Assembly (NCBI GenBank): GCA_022836615.1 | Contig: MU405227.1 | Coordinates: forward strand, 62,001-126,000 | Source of the DNA: Annulohypoxylon bovei var. microspora | Lineage: Eukaryota > Ascomycota > Sordariomycetes > Xylariales > Hypoxylaceae | Reading direction: 5' to 3' | DNA: 64,000 nucleotides | In this document: one piece after another, positions 29,826 through 41,302 of the stretch | Layout: every line of letters begins with the position of its first letter | How positions within the stretch are numbered: position 1 is the stretch's first letter | Program-made: the position numbers and the translations under genes | Notes under the pieces: model-generated | What the model was told of the DNA's origin: nothing | What the model saw: the letters and a program-made list of their open reading frames with translations, nothing else | The model's database searches: none

Positions 29826-32800
29826 ATTGGCTGATTGTTTCGAGTGGTTGAAATTGGTGTATTCGACGCCTTGTGAATGCAATAGTCCCGTGTGAGGAGG
29901 TAAATTATTGGGTCAGTCCAGGGAGAATATTTGTTTTCTTTATACATTTGAAGGAGTGAAAGGAGGACTCCCATCTCACATAAGCCACACCCGATGCCAG
30001 CCAATCAAGGAGTTAAATGAGATACAGCCCCCCCGGATTTTAATTAGACATGCCCTTGCTCCCCATTTCAGTGGGCAGGTTTGTACGTAAAGCTGCTCCC
30101 GCTCCATTGGATACGTGTTGGGCTACAAGGCGCATCATCATTAAGGGACGATCATTGCTTCAGGGTTCAACTGCTTTAGTGTCAAACGTCAAATGACGGC
30201 TGTCTTCCGTTTCTTTGCGGAGCCGTCGACTTCTTAGTGTCTTACACTGTCGTACCCCCATCCCAATACTTTCCTGTGGCCTACCGATAACTTTACTTCT
30301 AGACTTCGGCATGAATCAAGTTTGTGCTGTAGTGGGCTGCCGGAGGTAGACGGCATCGTTGATCAATACTCTACGCGGTATCAGACGGCTTATTCAATCG
30401 ATAAAAACCGAGCACATCCTACATAAACGGACAATACTGTAGTTGATACAGCAGAATCACTTCTTCTGGGCAAACACCGGATTGGGAAATGTTCTAGACA
30501 ACATATCCATGCCAAGGCTCGTAACAGGTAATTGTTTACCTAGGTGCGAGAACGATGACGACTTACAACCGGTTGGGTGCGTGCCTGGCGTATTGCCAGT
30601 CTCGGACCATCTCAGGTTTAGCTTCACTGAATTTTTAGGGGGGGCAGAGAAACAGGTCAGTTCAGCGCGCGACATGGAGCCGCATGGAGCATCTTGCTTC
30701 AAATTCATTAATCTACCGGTATTGGACTAAACATGGCAGCATGGGTTGACCAGCACCGCCCCCTTGCTTAGCTAGATTTTTAGCAGATTTCGGCGCCATG
30801 AGCGAAAATGAACGAGAGGGAAAAAGACAAGCAGCGAGAAATGGTGTAAACAAAGGTTTTTCGTACTTGTACCTGCCTTAACGAGTGCGCTGTAACTGCT
30901 AAGGTAAGCCGAAGGAGCCAGTACGTTATGCGAGTCGTGTATCTTCCAATGTTGGGTGTCGCAGGCTTGGCGATCTCCCGAGTGCGAGGCCTAGGCTATT
31001 TCCGGGCTGGCGCTGGGCGAAAAGTGCCGAGGTAAGGTGGACTTTAACGCAGCCGGTCCTAGACCGGGGGCGAACACGTCATGGAGACAGGCAAGCAAGG
31101 AGGCTTGGTTAAGTTTCCTAATGCATTTCCTTATCGAGGGGGCTATATTCGCGAATGCTATCTCGCCATCGTTCGTGGCTCGTTGGTGCGTGTCGTTTAA
31201 GTCGTCGGCTTACTTAGTTGGTGCTGCTAGCTTCTCCTTATCGAGAGACTGCTTGCGGCAATCAGGCCACGAGAATGGGGATGCGGGCGTCCTTGATTCG
31301 ATCGCGTCTATGCGAGGGCTTGGTTCCGGATCGAATCATGCTGTCAAGCACAAGGTGGGATTCAAGCCACAATGCTGATGCAGTGTGCGGCGTGGCCTAG
31401 AGGATTAGACGCATAGTGATGGACTTAGTTGTGCAATTCCCTGTATTCCAGCCTGGAAGCCAGCAGTTGCCACGCCTGTCCTCAGCAGTGTCGATCGCCC
31501 GCTATTCTCAACGGTGTCGATGTCTGATTCCCTGAGCTTACTGTGTAGCTGTTTTGATCGCCGCAAACTACTACTTTTTCTTTTTTTAGATATTGCACTT
31601 CTATTCGTTCGTACTGCTATATGTATCTACCTTGAGGACTAAATAAATGGGTTGATCTTATTGCATAGTGTAGGTATTAGTATGCAAACACCGAGACCAT
31701 GTATTAGCTAACGGACTAGAGTACCTAGCAGAGACAATATCCGATAAGTTTTTAGTTCGCGGTAACGATTATCACTGAGGTTACCTTATGAACGCCAATA
31801 TGGTAAAAGCTAGGTACATACAAGTCTCATTTTGCTTTTTGACACATCCCTTTGAAAAAAAAAAAGAAAAAAAAAACACCTTACCGACAACAGTTAGCAG
31901 AGATCGAGGTCAGATCCAGTTCGTTTCCAGAATTGGGGATCCATGGGAACTAACCCGCGCTTACTGCGGTGTAACACTCCCACGACGTATCCATCCGTAC
32001 GGCTAGGACAGGCATTGGAGCTGATGGCGAAGAATAAGAATACCAATAACAAAGTGCTGACACTCTATTTCGCCTCACGTCACCGTCACGAGGCAAGGAG
32101 CCTCAAACGGCATATCAATTTGCACTTTTCCTTTGGTATGTATATGAAGCAACCTCTTGCTGGCTTATCTCCATTAGCTCCGTACTTAGATCAAGCCATC
32201 GGAACTATCACGGGAAGCCTCATGCCCGTAGTTACCAGCATCGACCTTGACGATGTGGAGAGTACATGCAAGAGCGCCGATGTTATCGATCGTGCTGTGC
32301 AGATACCTGGAAGTACCTATTCCAGATGTATGTACATGCCTACACCGGGCTAGTTATCCGACCCGCCATGCTTTACATATCGTGAGGTGGCGTATAAGGC
32401 GCGGGTCGTGCGGGCAGGTGGCTGGCTTCACCGACGTGGGTGTGCCCTGGCAGCCTGGTACCACAGAGCTACCGACGGGAGGTGCACCGAATCTGTGCCA
32501 CCGTGCGGAAGTTATCTCTGTATTCTCCGAGATGGCGTCCGCTAAGCAATACGGCCGGTGGGTAGGTGTTCATCGGCTTTTAATATATATTTTAGTATAG
32601 TCGGTGGCGACATCAGCTGCTGAGGCAAGACTGCGTCTAGATTGGCTCAGGGATGCCATCCGGCCTATCTAGATGCCATCCGGGTATCTTCGATGACATC
32701 GTCATCAACAGCCTCAACAGTAGAGCTGACAGGCCTGGAGGGACTCGGCCGAGTTGTTTTAGTTATCGGCCAAGGCGAACTCTAGCTTGGCTCTGCGGAT

Positions 32801-33434
32801 GAAGCACGAGACGAAAACCACCGGTTGGATATGTCTCAGTATGAGAATTATGGTATGTACAGAGTACCGCGAAGAGATTGCCACATACCTGTAGGTAGGG
32901 AGTGCCACAAGTGGATTTTGATGGTAATGATCTAGATGGAGCTGAGCTATCAAGAGGATCCTATTGGGAGTTACGTTACTTGGAGACGCAATACGCAAGT
33001 CTACAAGTACATACAGTATTATCTCACGTGCATATGTTTAACTGGACAATTAGCTGAATCTCTTGAATTCTAATCGGTGATATCCTTGTCTGATACTTTA
33101 CAATCGTGATCTTACAAAAAATGTATCGCTGAGAACTGCTCAACGATACATTCTTCAGTGTAATGACAATTGCTAGGTAGTTGGTTGTAAAAGAGATTTG
33201 TGTTCGTAGCCCTACATGTGTAACAGAGTCGAGGGAAATTGAAGCAGTGGACTACGTAGAAAAGGACAAGGTCTTAGGAGATACTAATGCATTCCAAGCA
33301 GTCAAAACACCATGGAGATCACACACATAGCTACCTAGATACCATCAAATTCATGCAATTCATCACGTAAACATTAAAGTATTAAGCTAGTTATTTAATT
33401 CATACACTCATCAAACACAACTATGTAGATGATG
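29826..33434. other. Long gene-free stretch
   Basis: About 3.6 kb, the longest spacer of the window. It contains the GPI-gene promoter and the P450 3' flank. Open frames at 30443-30730, 31037-31378, 31943-32353 and 32247-32600 lack family motifs, splice-consistent extensions or signal peptides, so none is called. A poly-A/AAAG run is at 31854-31877. A real but unrecognised gene with several introns could be hidden here. Confidence 0.45.
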
Positions 33435-35102
33435 TCACGTAGTAGCCTTCGCTTCGTGCAGTCGCACTTGTACTCCCGTGCCGGACCGGTTCTCGATAGC
33501 GTGGTGTAAGCGGATCCGGCCGTCGCCCTCTTCCATGTTCTCTATGCGGTCGTACTTTTGGCAGAACCGCGAGACGACGTAGCCTACCTCCTGGCGACCG
33601 AATTGTTCTACACGAAGTTAGTTAGCAAATATCACCATCGCCCCTAAAATGGAGAAAATGGGCAAGGGGAGGACAGGGGAATATAAAAGGAGAGAGTAGA
33701 GAAAAAACTTACGACCCAGACACTTCCGAGCCCCAGCTCCGAACGGAATGTACTCCCAGCCCGGACGATGCGTCTCCCACCTCTCGGGCCGGAACTCCTC
33801 GACATCCGCGCCCCAGATATCGGCGCGGTGCTGCATAGCGTAGAGCGGGATCAGCACCTGCGTGCCCTCGGGGATAAAAACGCGAGACCTGCCATCGGGC
33901 CCGCCCCCCCTCGGCAGCACCGTGTCCCTCAGCGCGATGCGCTCGTTCAGCGGGATCACCGTCACGATGCGCAGCGTCTCGCTGATGATCCACTGCAGGT
34001 ACGAGACCTGGGCCAGGGCCCGGAAGTCCGGCGGCCTGTCGCCGAAGCGGTCGAGGACCTCGGCGCGCAGCCGGGCGAACGCGCGCGGGTGCCGCGCGAG
34101 CAGGTACAGCACCCACCCCAGCAGGCAGCCCGTGGTGTCGCGCCCGGCGATGAGCACGTGCAGCGTCTCGTTGCGCAGCTCCCGCGGGTCGCGCGTCTCC
34201 TTCGCCAGCTCGTTGAGCAGGCTGAACCGCGCGCCCTTCTCCGGGTCCTTCTCGTGCGGGCTCGCCAGCCGGCCCGCCACGATGGCGTCCGCGAACTCGT
34301 GGATCGCCGCGCAGTGCTCCTTGAACTCCGCGCTGTTCATCAGCCAGTAGAACTTGGCCAGCGCCCCGCGCTTGTCGATCCACACCTTGGCCGCGTTGAA
34401 GTGGCCGGCCAGGTCGCGCTTCTTGCGCTCGCCCGCTTCCTCGCCCTCGCTCTCCGCCGCTTCGTCCTGCAGCAGGGAGTTGGCGGACTGGCCGAAGATG
34501 AACTCGGTCGAGGTGTCGAGCGTGAACTTGAAGAACAGCGGGGCCAGGTCGACCTTGCCGGTCCACCCCGTGGCGCCGTCGGCGGGCAGCCGCCGCCACA
34601 GGTGGGCCAGGTGCTGCTCCTCGAGCTGCGGGTCGCTGATCATCTCGCGGGCGAACTGCGGGCGCAGCAGCGCGCGGCTGTGCTTCCAGACGTCGCCGCG
34701 GCTCGTGAAGATGCCCTTGCCGAGGAGCGGCATCCACGACAGCTGGCGGTGGTGGCTGATGTCGAAGTCCGCGCTGGTGAACAGCGCCCGCGCGTTCTCC
34801 GGGTCCCGCGTCACGACGATCTCGTAGTCGATGATAGGCACCTTGATGGTATGGCACGAGGGCGATATGCTATCCATCTTCTCGGCGATGTACTGCGGGC
34901 CGCGGTCCTCCTTGGTGGCCCGCATGGACTCGCGCAGGATCGAGTTGCCGATGAGGTTGGTGCTGCGGAGTACCGGCGGTGGCAGACACCCCAGTGCGGC
35001 GGCTTTGGCATTGTTTCGGCGCTTCTTGAGCTTAGACTTGGTGATCGTATATACTAGGAAGAGGACGAGCAGCGCGACAGCGCTGCTCACGTATCTGGTC
35101 AT
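33435..35102 (-). CDS. Cytochrome P450, CYP52-like (alkane/fatty-acid hydroxylase type)
   Basis: Two exons: 35102-33713 and 33607-33435, giving 520 aa. The 105-nt intron (GTAAGT...GTGTAG) splits a CAA codon just after the haem loop and gives KCLGQQFGRQEVGYVVSRF. An N-terminal membrane anchor (SSAVALLVLFLVYTI) places it in the ER. Motifs are I-helix AGRDTTG, K-helix ETLR, PERW region FRPERWE, and haem loop FGAGARKCLG with Cys at about 461. Overall pattern (LFFKFTLDTSTEFIFGQS, VIPLNERIALRDTVLPRGGG) matches the CYP52/alkane-inducible group, whose members hydroxylate fatty acids or alkanes at the terminal carbon. Substrate is inferred from that likeness. The coding part is very GC-rich, producing long antisense shadows. 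It is divergent from the three-repeat secreted protein gene. Confidence 0.92.
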
Positions 35103-36385
35103 GTTGAAGCGTGATAGCGAGCGTGACAGTGATGATCGCTACGGTCTGCAGCGGAGCTCGGGGAAAGTCAAGTAAAATGAGCGATCGGTAAGCGAAGGGA
35201 GGAAAAAGAAAGTGAGTCTTTCCAATCTCTCTGAATACCTCTTAGTCATCGTACTATCGCGACGTAAGGGGTTACGTTACTATATGGGATAGTTGCCTCT
35301 CTATTTCGGTGCACCTGATCCTTCAGAGCTATTCCTCCATACCCGATCTCGCCGTGAAGCTAAAGTGCAAACATAGTAATAAACCCCTAGTAAGCACTAG
35401 ATAGACATCAAGCAATCTGGGGAGTCGGCCACCAGTGCCATGCCATTGATTTGTTATTTCCCCGCTCCCCTTCATTCCAACTTACCTAAATATGCACGAA
35501 AGGAGCAAGGCTGCTCCGCGATACTTCGTATCGGGTATCTTTGTCTAAGGGGCGGCTCGTTGAGGGCCGAGACACGCCAACGGTCCTAGCAATTCATGAC
35601 GCGATCTCGAACTGGTCCATTGTGGACGTGCATGCTCACATGTACGCATGCATGCACGTTGACAATAGCAGGATGGATCAAGTCTCGATACCTTGGCAGT
35701 TGTCGCCGTCCGATATTAGGATGACGATCGTCAGCGATATTCAGCCATTGGCTTAGTGACTTGCAGGTGGCTGTAGCATGGGTTCATAGCGTCAGAAGTA
35801 TTGAGTACTTCGATAATATTTGATCTAAGAAAGGAACCGGCTCCATTGTCAGGAACCGTGAGCTTCCGCTGGATTGGGTGTGTTACACAGGCATTGACTA
35901 GCAGGGATACCCCTGTAGGATTACTTGCCTATTCGGGAAGAGCTGAAGCCTGCATCGGATCTCGATTGGATGGACGCATCTGAGAGAGGGGCAGCTTGAT
36001 GATAGCTCATATCTCGACATTTGGAAAACAACAACAGAGAGCAGATACGTGCATAGTTTGATTAGCTAGCTGCAGCCACCACACCTCGTCACAAAGTCTA
36101 ATGATTAAACAACTGCGTGAAGTATCCACACTCGAGATATAATGGGACAATACGACGTCGATCAGTTGAGATGCCAGAGCGTCTCCCCTATTCGTGTCAA
36201 ACGGCTCGAGCTGAAGATCTCTGATCTCTGTTGTGCACATCTTCCAATCTTTTTCTCATCATCACCACAAAAACAAAACTAAACAAAATATTTCTGGACC
36301 TCCGGAAGATCCTTCTGTTAGTGAGATAGCACGCACACCTTCGGGCCTAGACATAATCAGACCGTCTGCCAGATACCTAGCCAAC
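35103..36385. promoter_or_regulatory. Divergent spacer: P450 / secreted repeat protein
   Basis: About 1.28 kb between divergent starts. No convincing gene; short frames at 35541-35983 lack features. A-rich sequence (AAAACAAAACTAAACAAAATA) just before 36300 may be leader of the secreted-protein gene. Confidence 0.5.
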
Positions 36386-37063
36386 ATGCACGCCTTCACC
36401 TATCTCGTCCTCTCTTTCGTCGGCACCACTTACAGCCTCCCGGCCTTCCTCGCCGAGAGCAAGCGGAGTCTGATCAACCTCAGCCCCGACATAGACCTCG
36501 GGCTCGACCTCGAGAACAACAACTCGTGTCTTGGGATAGGCGCCTCCGTATGCGATCCCATCACCGTCAACTCTAAGACGAACTCAACTGTGGTGGAAAA
36601 CAAGTCCAGCTCTAGCTCCTCCAAGGCTAAGACGGATTCGAGCGACAGCAGCAGCGGCGATGATTCGCTGATCAACATCAGCCCTGACCTAGGGCTTGAT
36701 CTCGGCCTCAGCAACGACAACAGTTGCTTGGGTCTCGGCATTAGCGCCTGTGACCCTATCACCGTGGGCTCGGACGTCACCAAGACTGTTACCAAGACCG
36801 ACGAATCAACATCGGACGAGACGACCGAGCAGTCTAGCTACCCTACGGCCAGCAGCGAAAGCAAAAGCCCTAACACGAGCGAAAGCAAAACCACTAATAC
36901 CAGCACCAAAGACAGCAACAGCGGCGACAGTCTGCTCAACCTGAGCCCGACCATCTCGCCTGCCCTGACCCTAAGCAACGACAACAGCTGCCAGGGGATC
37001 GGCATATCGGCATGCGATCCCATCACGGTTAACTCCACCACCACCCAGAACGCTAGAAGATAA
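36386..37063 (+). CDS. Secreted protein with three Cys-pair repeats, unknown function
   Basis: The frame opens at 36233, but ATG 36386 is chosen because it begins a signal peptide (MHAFTYLVLSFVGTTYSLPA); this gives 225 aa. The mature protein has three copies of a ~36-residue unit at about residues 28-63, 94-129 and 182-217. Each begins SL(I/L)N(L/I)SP and ends in NSCxGxGxSxCDPITV. Each unit has exactly two Cys spaced C-x7-C (48/56, 114/122, 202/210), likely one disulphide per unit. The units are joined by Ser/Thr/Lys-rich linkers that are probably O-glycosylated. A KR pair at 26-27, just before repeat 1, could be a Kex2 site. There is no GPI tail. I do not recognise the family. It could be a wall-associated or effector-like protein, which is speculation. 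It has no intron. Confidence 0.82.
   Translation: MHAFTYLVLSFVGTTYSLPAFLAESKRSLINLSPDIDLGLDLENNNSCLGIGASVCDPITVNSKTNSTVVENKSSSSSSKAKTDSSDSSSGDDSLINISPDLGLDLGLSNDNSCLGLGISACDPITVGSDVTKTVTKTDESTSDETTEQSSYPTASSESKSPNTSESKTTNTSTKDSNSGDSLLNLSPTISPALTLSNDNSCQGIGISACDPITVNSTTTQNARR
36467..37036 (+). repeat. Three coding repeats (36467-36574, 36665-36772, 36929-37036)
   Basis: The three 108-bp units encode the Cys-pair modules of the secreted protein. They are similar but not identical in DNA, and the linkers between them differ in length (about 90 and 156 bp), so the duplication is old and maintained at protein level. Confidence 0.8.
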
Positions 37064-37947
37064 TTACTTTGTCATGCCTTAATGTTTTCACTCCAAAGCG
37101 CATACGTATATTAAAAGTTCATGTCATACCTCAAATGCATTCATGTATATAGTTCTATCATAGGTTCGAAGCTTGGGCTATAATAATATCTAGTATGGTA
37201 TCACAGTCTCATAGTTACCTCTGTATCTAATGTGTTGGATGAATATACACAGAGCATCTACCACATACTCTCCTCGCTGACGTCACTGCATTATGACATC
37301 AATAGTAAACAGTGAAGCATTCCAAAGAGTAAATAAACAAATTCGTTTAAAATTATTGTGAATTTCAAAAATTTCAAAAATTATAAAATTCGAAGTCTGA
37401 TTTACATACCTACCTCCTACTGTACATACCTGCCCAGGTATCCAGTTGCCCCAGAAATAATCCATGTCAAAAATGGAGGCGTCGCAAAATAGAGATCTCA
37501 CCGTTGAAGCTAGGCGCCAAGCCAAAACCTCCAACGACCTTCCCGACGTGGTAAAAAGCGAAAAAAAGCGATACGTTAGATTTTTGGGCAATGCAATGCG
37601 GCATTCAGCCCTCATTCATCAGAACCCAAAACCAACGTCAAGTCACCTGCTAACTACCTTCCCGTTTCCATCTAGTTAGGTACATTTTGCCGAGGCTCAA
37701 CTTGAGTATGACAACGCTCTCCCATTCCAAGATTGCATGATCGGTGAATTGATTGGTACGTAGATTGATTGATAGATATATACTCAGTAGCTAGTAGCGA
37801 CAGCATTACGTATTAAAAGTCGTTCTTCTTTCTTCCATTCATAGCCGTAACTCCCCATCCCAAATCAGCGCCTCCCTCACGAGTCCCAATGTTACATACC
37901 TTAGTACCTAGATAGATAGATAGATAGATAGACACCGTAGCAGCATC
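37064..37947. other. Convergent spacer: secreted repeat protein / second P450
   Basis: About 880 bp, AT-rich at 37070-37400. It holds a GATA microsatellite just after the P450 stop. No gene is supported. Confidence 0.55.
37911..37932. repeat. (GATA)n microsatellite, about 5 copies
   Basis: A GATAGATA run lies in the 3' flank of the second P450 gene. GATA is also the core of fungal GATA-factor sites, but tandem length variation is the simpler reading. Confidence 0.8.
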
Positions 37948-39564
37948 CTAGATAGCAGTAACCTTGACAGTAACACCCTCCTTCGGGCGCAGCACGAGCC
38001 GCCACATCTTCCACTCCTCGGGGTCGGGGGTGTCGAAGTCGCGCTTGAACTCGTACATGCTGAGCAGGCAGCACAGCAGCACCTTCATCTCCGTCTCGGC
38101 GAACTTGCGGCCCACGCAGCCGCGCGGCCCGTGCAGGAACGTCATGAACGCGTTCGCCGTGAACGTCTTGGGTAGGTCGTCCCACCGGTCCGGGTCGAAC
38201 TGGTCGGCTGTAGGACCCCAGTATGCGGGGAGCCGGTTGATCGCGTTGGCTAGCACGTAGATGACTGTGCCCGCGGGGACTTGGTACGGGCCTAGCCGGT
38301 CGGACGCGAGAGACTGCCGCACCGTCATCGGGATTGGTGGGATGTAGCGCAGAGACTCGCGGCACACGTTGTCCAGGTACGGCAGCTGGTCGGCGTCGGC
38401 GGCCGCGATGCACGTCGGGTCGAAGCGAGCCTCGCGGTCGAACAGGAAGGGCATGTGGTCCTTGATCTCCTCGCGCAGACGCGACTGGATCTCGGGGTGG
38501 GTGGACAGCAGGTGGATGGTCCAGGCGACGCCGGTGGCGGTGGTGTCGTGGCCGGCGCCGAGGAAGGTCATGATCTGGTCGCGGATGGTCTCGAAGGAGA
38601 GGCCGGGCTCGCCCATGGCCTTGAGCTTCTTGTTGTCGCGGGCGATGAGCGCGATGATGTCCTTGCCGCCGGTGTCGTTGTCGGCCTGCTCCTGCTTCTC
38701 CGTCACGATCTCCGTGGCCTTGTCGATGATGATGTTGCGCGAGGTCTGCATGTCCCGGTTCATCTTGGACGGGATGTACTTGGACGCTGGGATGAAGGCT
38801 TGGATCCCGTGCATGATGCGCGAGCCGATGTCGAACGCGAACACGAGGCGGTAGGCCTCGCGGATGGGCACCTCGGGGTTCTCGAGCGAGTTGATGTCGT
38901 AGCCGAAGCCGGCGCTGCCGATGATGTCGAGCGTCGTTCTGTTGAGCCACTCGAGCGCCTCGAAGGACTTGGTCGTCACGTTCTCCGCAGTCATCTCATC
39001 TCGCCAGCACTTGGCAAGAAGGAGTGATTTCTCCCAGAAGACTGGGGTGAGAGCGCGGATAGATTGGATCGAGAAACCAGGAGCGAGTGACTTGCGCTGG
39101 TGTATATGTTCTTGGCCCTCGGCGAGCAGGACACCTTCACCCAAGATTCGAACCATCCATAGCTTGGCACGAAGTGGCTTAGGGTAGTTGTAAGGGTTCT
39201 TGACTGTCATCTGCTTGAGGGCCTCATCGTCGGCTATAGAGAGGCGCTCTGCGCCGAATGGGAAGAAGTATCTGATTATAGAACCATGTTCTTTATGCCA
39301 TCTCCGTTGAGGTATACCGCACTCTTCTGAGATGATCTCAAAGAACTGGCCCCAGAGAGGGAAGCCAGGTACGGTCGGGACATGCCTCAGCTCAGAAACG
39401 TAGAAGGGGAATATCCAACTCTGCCAAAGGACGACGTATAAAGGAAACGCTATAGCCAGTGACACGGCTACAGTAGGGGCAACCGGTAATTCAGCATAAC
39501 GTGCGTATATGAAAGAAGCGGCTGCCGTCACCGCCAGAACTGGCGTCGCGGTAACCTTAGACAT
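37948..39564 (-). CDS. Cytochrome P450 (intronless, CYP family not assigned)
   Basis: Single exon. The open frame reaches a GTG at 39630, but the first ATG, at 39564 (MSKVTATPVL), is the sensible start, giving 538 aa. Two N-terminal hydrophobic segments (about residues 7-20 and 28-50) suggest ER anchoring. P450 motifs are I-helix FLGAGHDTTATG, K-helix ESLRYIPP, the PERF-like region FDPDRWDD, and haem loop FLHGPRGCVGRKFAE with Cys at about 483. The pattern YNYPKPLRAKLWMVRILGEGVLLAEG and HIHQRKSLAPGFS is typical of fungal P450s near the CYP4 clan. Its substrate is unknown. It is 2.8 kb from the CYP52-like P450 stop-to-start and divergent from the elongase gene. The two P450s are clearly different families, not tandem copies. 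Confidence 0.92.
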   Translation of the reverse strand: MSKVTATPVLAVTAAASFIYARYAELPVAPTVAVSLAIAFPLYVVLWQSWIFPFYVSELRHVPTVPGFPLWGQFFEIISEECGIPQRRWHKEHGSIIRYFFPFGAERLSIADDEALKQMTVKNPYNYPKPLRAKLWMVRILGEGVLLAEGQEHIHQRKSLAPGFSIQSIRALTPVFWEKSLLLAKCWRDEMTAENVTTKSFEALEWLNRTTLDIIGSAGFGYDINSLENPEVPIREAYRLVFAFDIGSRIMHGIQAFIPASKYIPSKMNRDMQTSRNIIIDKATEIVTEKQEQADNDTGGKDIIALIARDNKKLKAMGEPGLSFETIRDQIMTFLGAGHDTTATGVAWTIHLLSTHPEIQSRLREEIKDHMPFLFDREARFDPTCIAAADADQLPYLDNVCRESLRYIPPIPMTVRQSLASDRLGPYQVPAGTVIYVLANAINRLPAYWGPTADQFDPDRWDDLPKTFTANAFMTFLHGPRGCVGRKFAETEMKVLLCCLLSMYEFKRDFDTPDPEEWKMWRLVLRPKEGVTVKVTAI

Positions 39565-41302
39565 GTTGAAGGAAAGGATGGACAGACAACCAAAGACTAT
39601 GGTGACCAAGAAGGATTCAAGAAAAGACACAAGAAGTAGAAAGGGTATATGAGATTGTCCGCGGGTGGAAAGTTACGGATAATGATAATATCAGACCTAT
39701 CAGGGTCAATTCGATCGACAAGAGTATTATATACAAGGGCGAATAGGGAAATACATCAAAACAGACCATGATACGATGTTGTGAGAACGGTGTAAGACAA
39801 CATCTAGGGGGGGGCGTGCCCCACTTAATCATGAGGGATGCCCTCATCTTGAGGTACTTCGTTCAGACTGAGGCTTAACCCGCGAGCTAGATCGGGCTTT
39901 GACTTGGGAAGCCAATTGGCAAGCCAGCCCAGAGCTTGGCCCATTCAGCCCGCAATCTCGGAACGGCCATCTTGTAGTCTGAGTGACGTCGATCCTTGCG
40001 ATTATCGACCTAACGCGTCGCTAGGCCTGGGATATCCGCGAGCTAACACCGCCAGACCCTATGCGTTGGAACCAAGCAAGAACTTCGACTGAGATATAAA
40101 TTAATCCGTTGTTAGAACTATTACCGCTTTAGTTCCTTAGTCCTTTCGGGGAATCGTAGATTCGTAGATGGGTATCCTTGGAACTGTCACCGAGAATTTC
40201 GGTATCTAGCCCTCCCGAGCCCTAAGCTGCTCCACTCCTTTGTAGTTCTTTGTGGTGGGTGCAGGGGCATTACAAGATAATGATTAAGTGGCAAATTCCA
40301 CTAATGTAGAGCTTCACGTTAGAATACATTGTAGCTCTAGTAGCTCTAGAAGCTGAAGCGCGGAATTCTTCCCCAGCCCTGGCTTGACGATGTTTCGGGA
40401 AAGAGCAGCAGAAGGATGCAGCGTGGTTGATGGGGGACCCCCCCTACGTGATCAGTCAGAATCGAGTCTGGACCGAAGAATGCTTATCGCGAATAAAGTC
40501 GACAGCGGCAGGGTCGGCAGCCACGTCAGGCCGATTGTACCGGACCCTAAAATCCGAGGGTGTGGGTGTGTCATTGGCTTCTCTTGGGTACGAAAAAAAA
40601 CAAGGATCTAGGCCGTCACATGCATTGTAACCTGTGCATGCTGACTTAAGCATCATGCCAACCCGAGTGAAACATATTGATAGCCTCCAAAATCCCAAAC
40701 GAGCAAGGAAAACAGAAGATACATACCTATGCACAGTACTCAATAGTCGTATACCTAGTCCGGCCATATTCTGTCCGAGACTATGGAATTATATGGTATC
40801 CACAACGGTTCGAGATTATCTTCAGCTAGCTACCTAGGTAGGTAATTATGCCAACATGTAGTAAGAACTGTGCTTTGTTACTCGGAGTTAGCATCAAAAG
40901 CAATCGTGTAACCCTCCATTAGACCTGGATAGGTAGTTTATTCAGGTGGAGAAGCTAATAAAGAGTTGGTAAGCTCCCAGCATTCGGATGGCTCGCCTCA
41001 TCCAAGTGGCCGGGTCAATTCTTGATTTCCGCGAGCCTGGTAGCCTAACTTGTCTATTTTTTCGCCATCGACGCTATAGACTAATACTTTTAGTCGATCC
41101 TGTATGACATCGACTGCTTAAGTCCAATCTAGGTTGCTGGGCGATTATAATAATATCCATCTTCGCCAACTTCGTACGTCGTATCATACCTAGGTAGTCA
41201 GACGTCCTCTATCAAACCTACCCGAGCTACCTGCATCGTGTCAGATCAGTTACTACTCCCCTCTTCGGAATCCTCGGAGTTATCTTATTTTCATTTGTCA
41301 AT
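39565..41302. promoter_or_regulatory. Divergent spacer: second P450 / elongase
   Basis: About 1.74 kb between divergent starts. A palindromic TACCTAGGTA with an extra GGTA lies at 40831-40844. Short open frames (39904-40092, 40384-40767) have no features. No gene is supported. Confidence 0.5.
40831..40844. repeat. CCTAGG-centred TAGG motif, copy in the P450/elongase spacer
   Basis: TACCTAGGTAGGTA. One of the dispersed motif copies seen in this window's spacers, 460 bp upstream of the elongase start. Confidence 0.6.

Noticed and set aside
31037..32600. Open frames of 113-136 codons in the long spacer
   Set aside because: No family motif, no signal peptide, no splice-consistent extension; typical of random frames.
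33768..35057. 429-codon plus-strand frame and 382-codon minus frame over the first P450
   Set aside because: Both overlap the full P450 coding exon, are Arg/Ala/Gly/Leu-rich, and have no motifs; they are by-products of high GC3.
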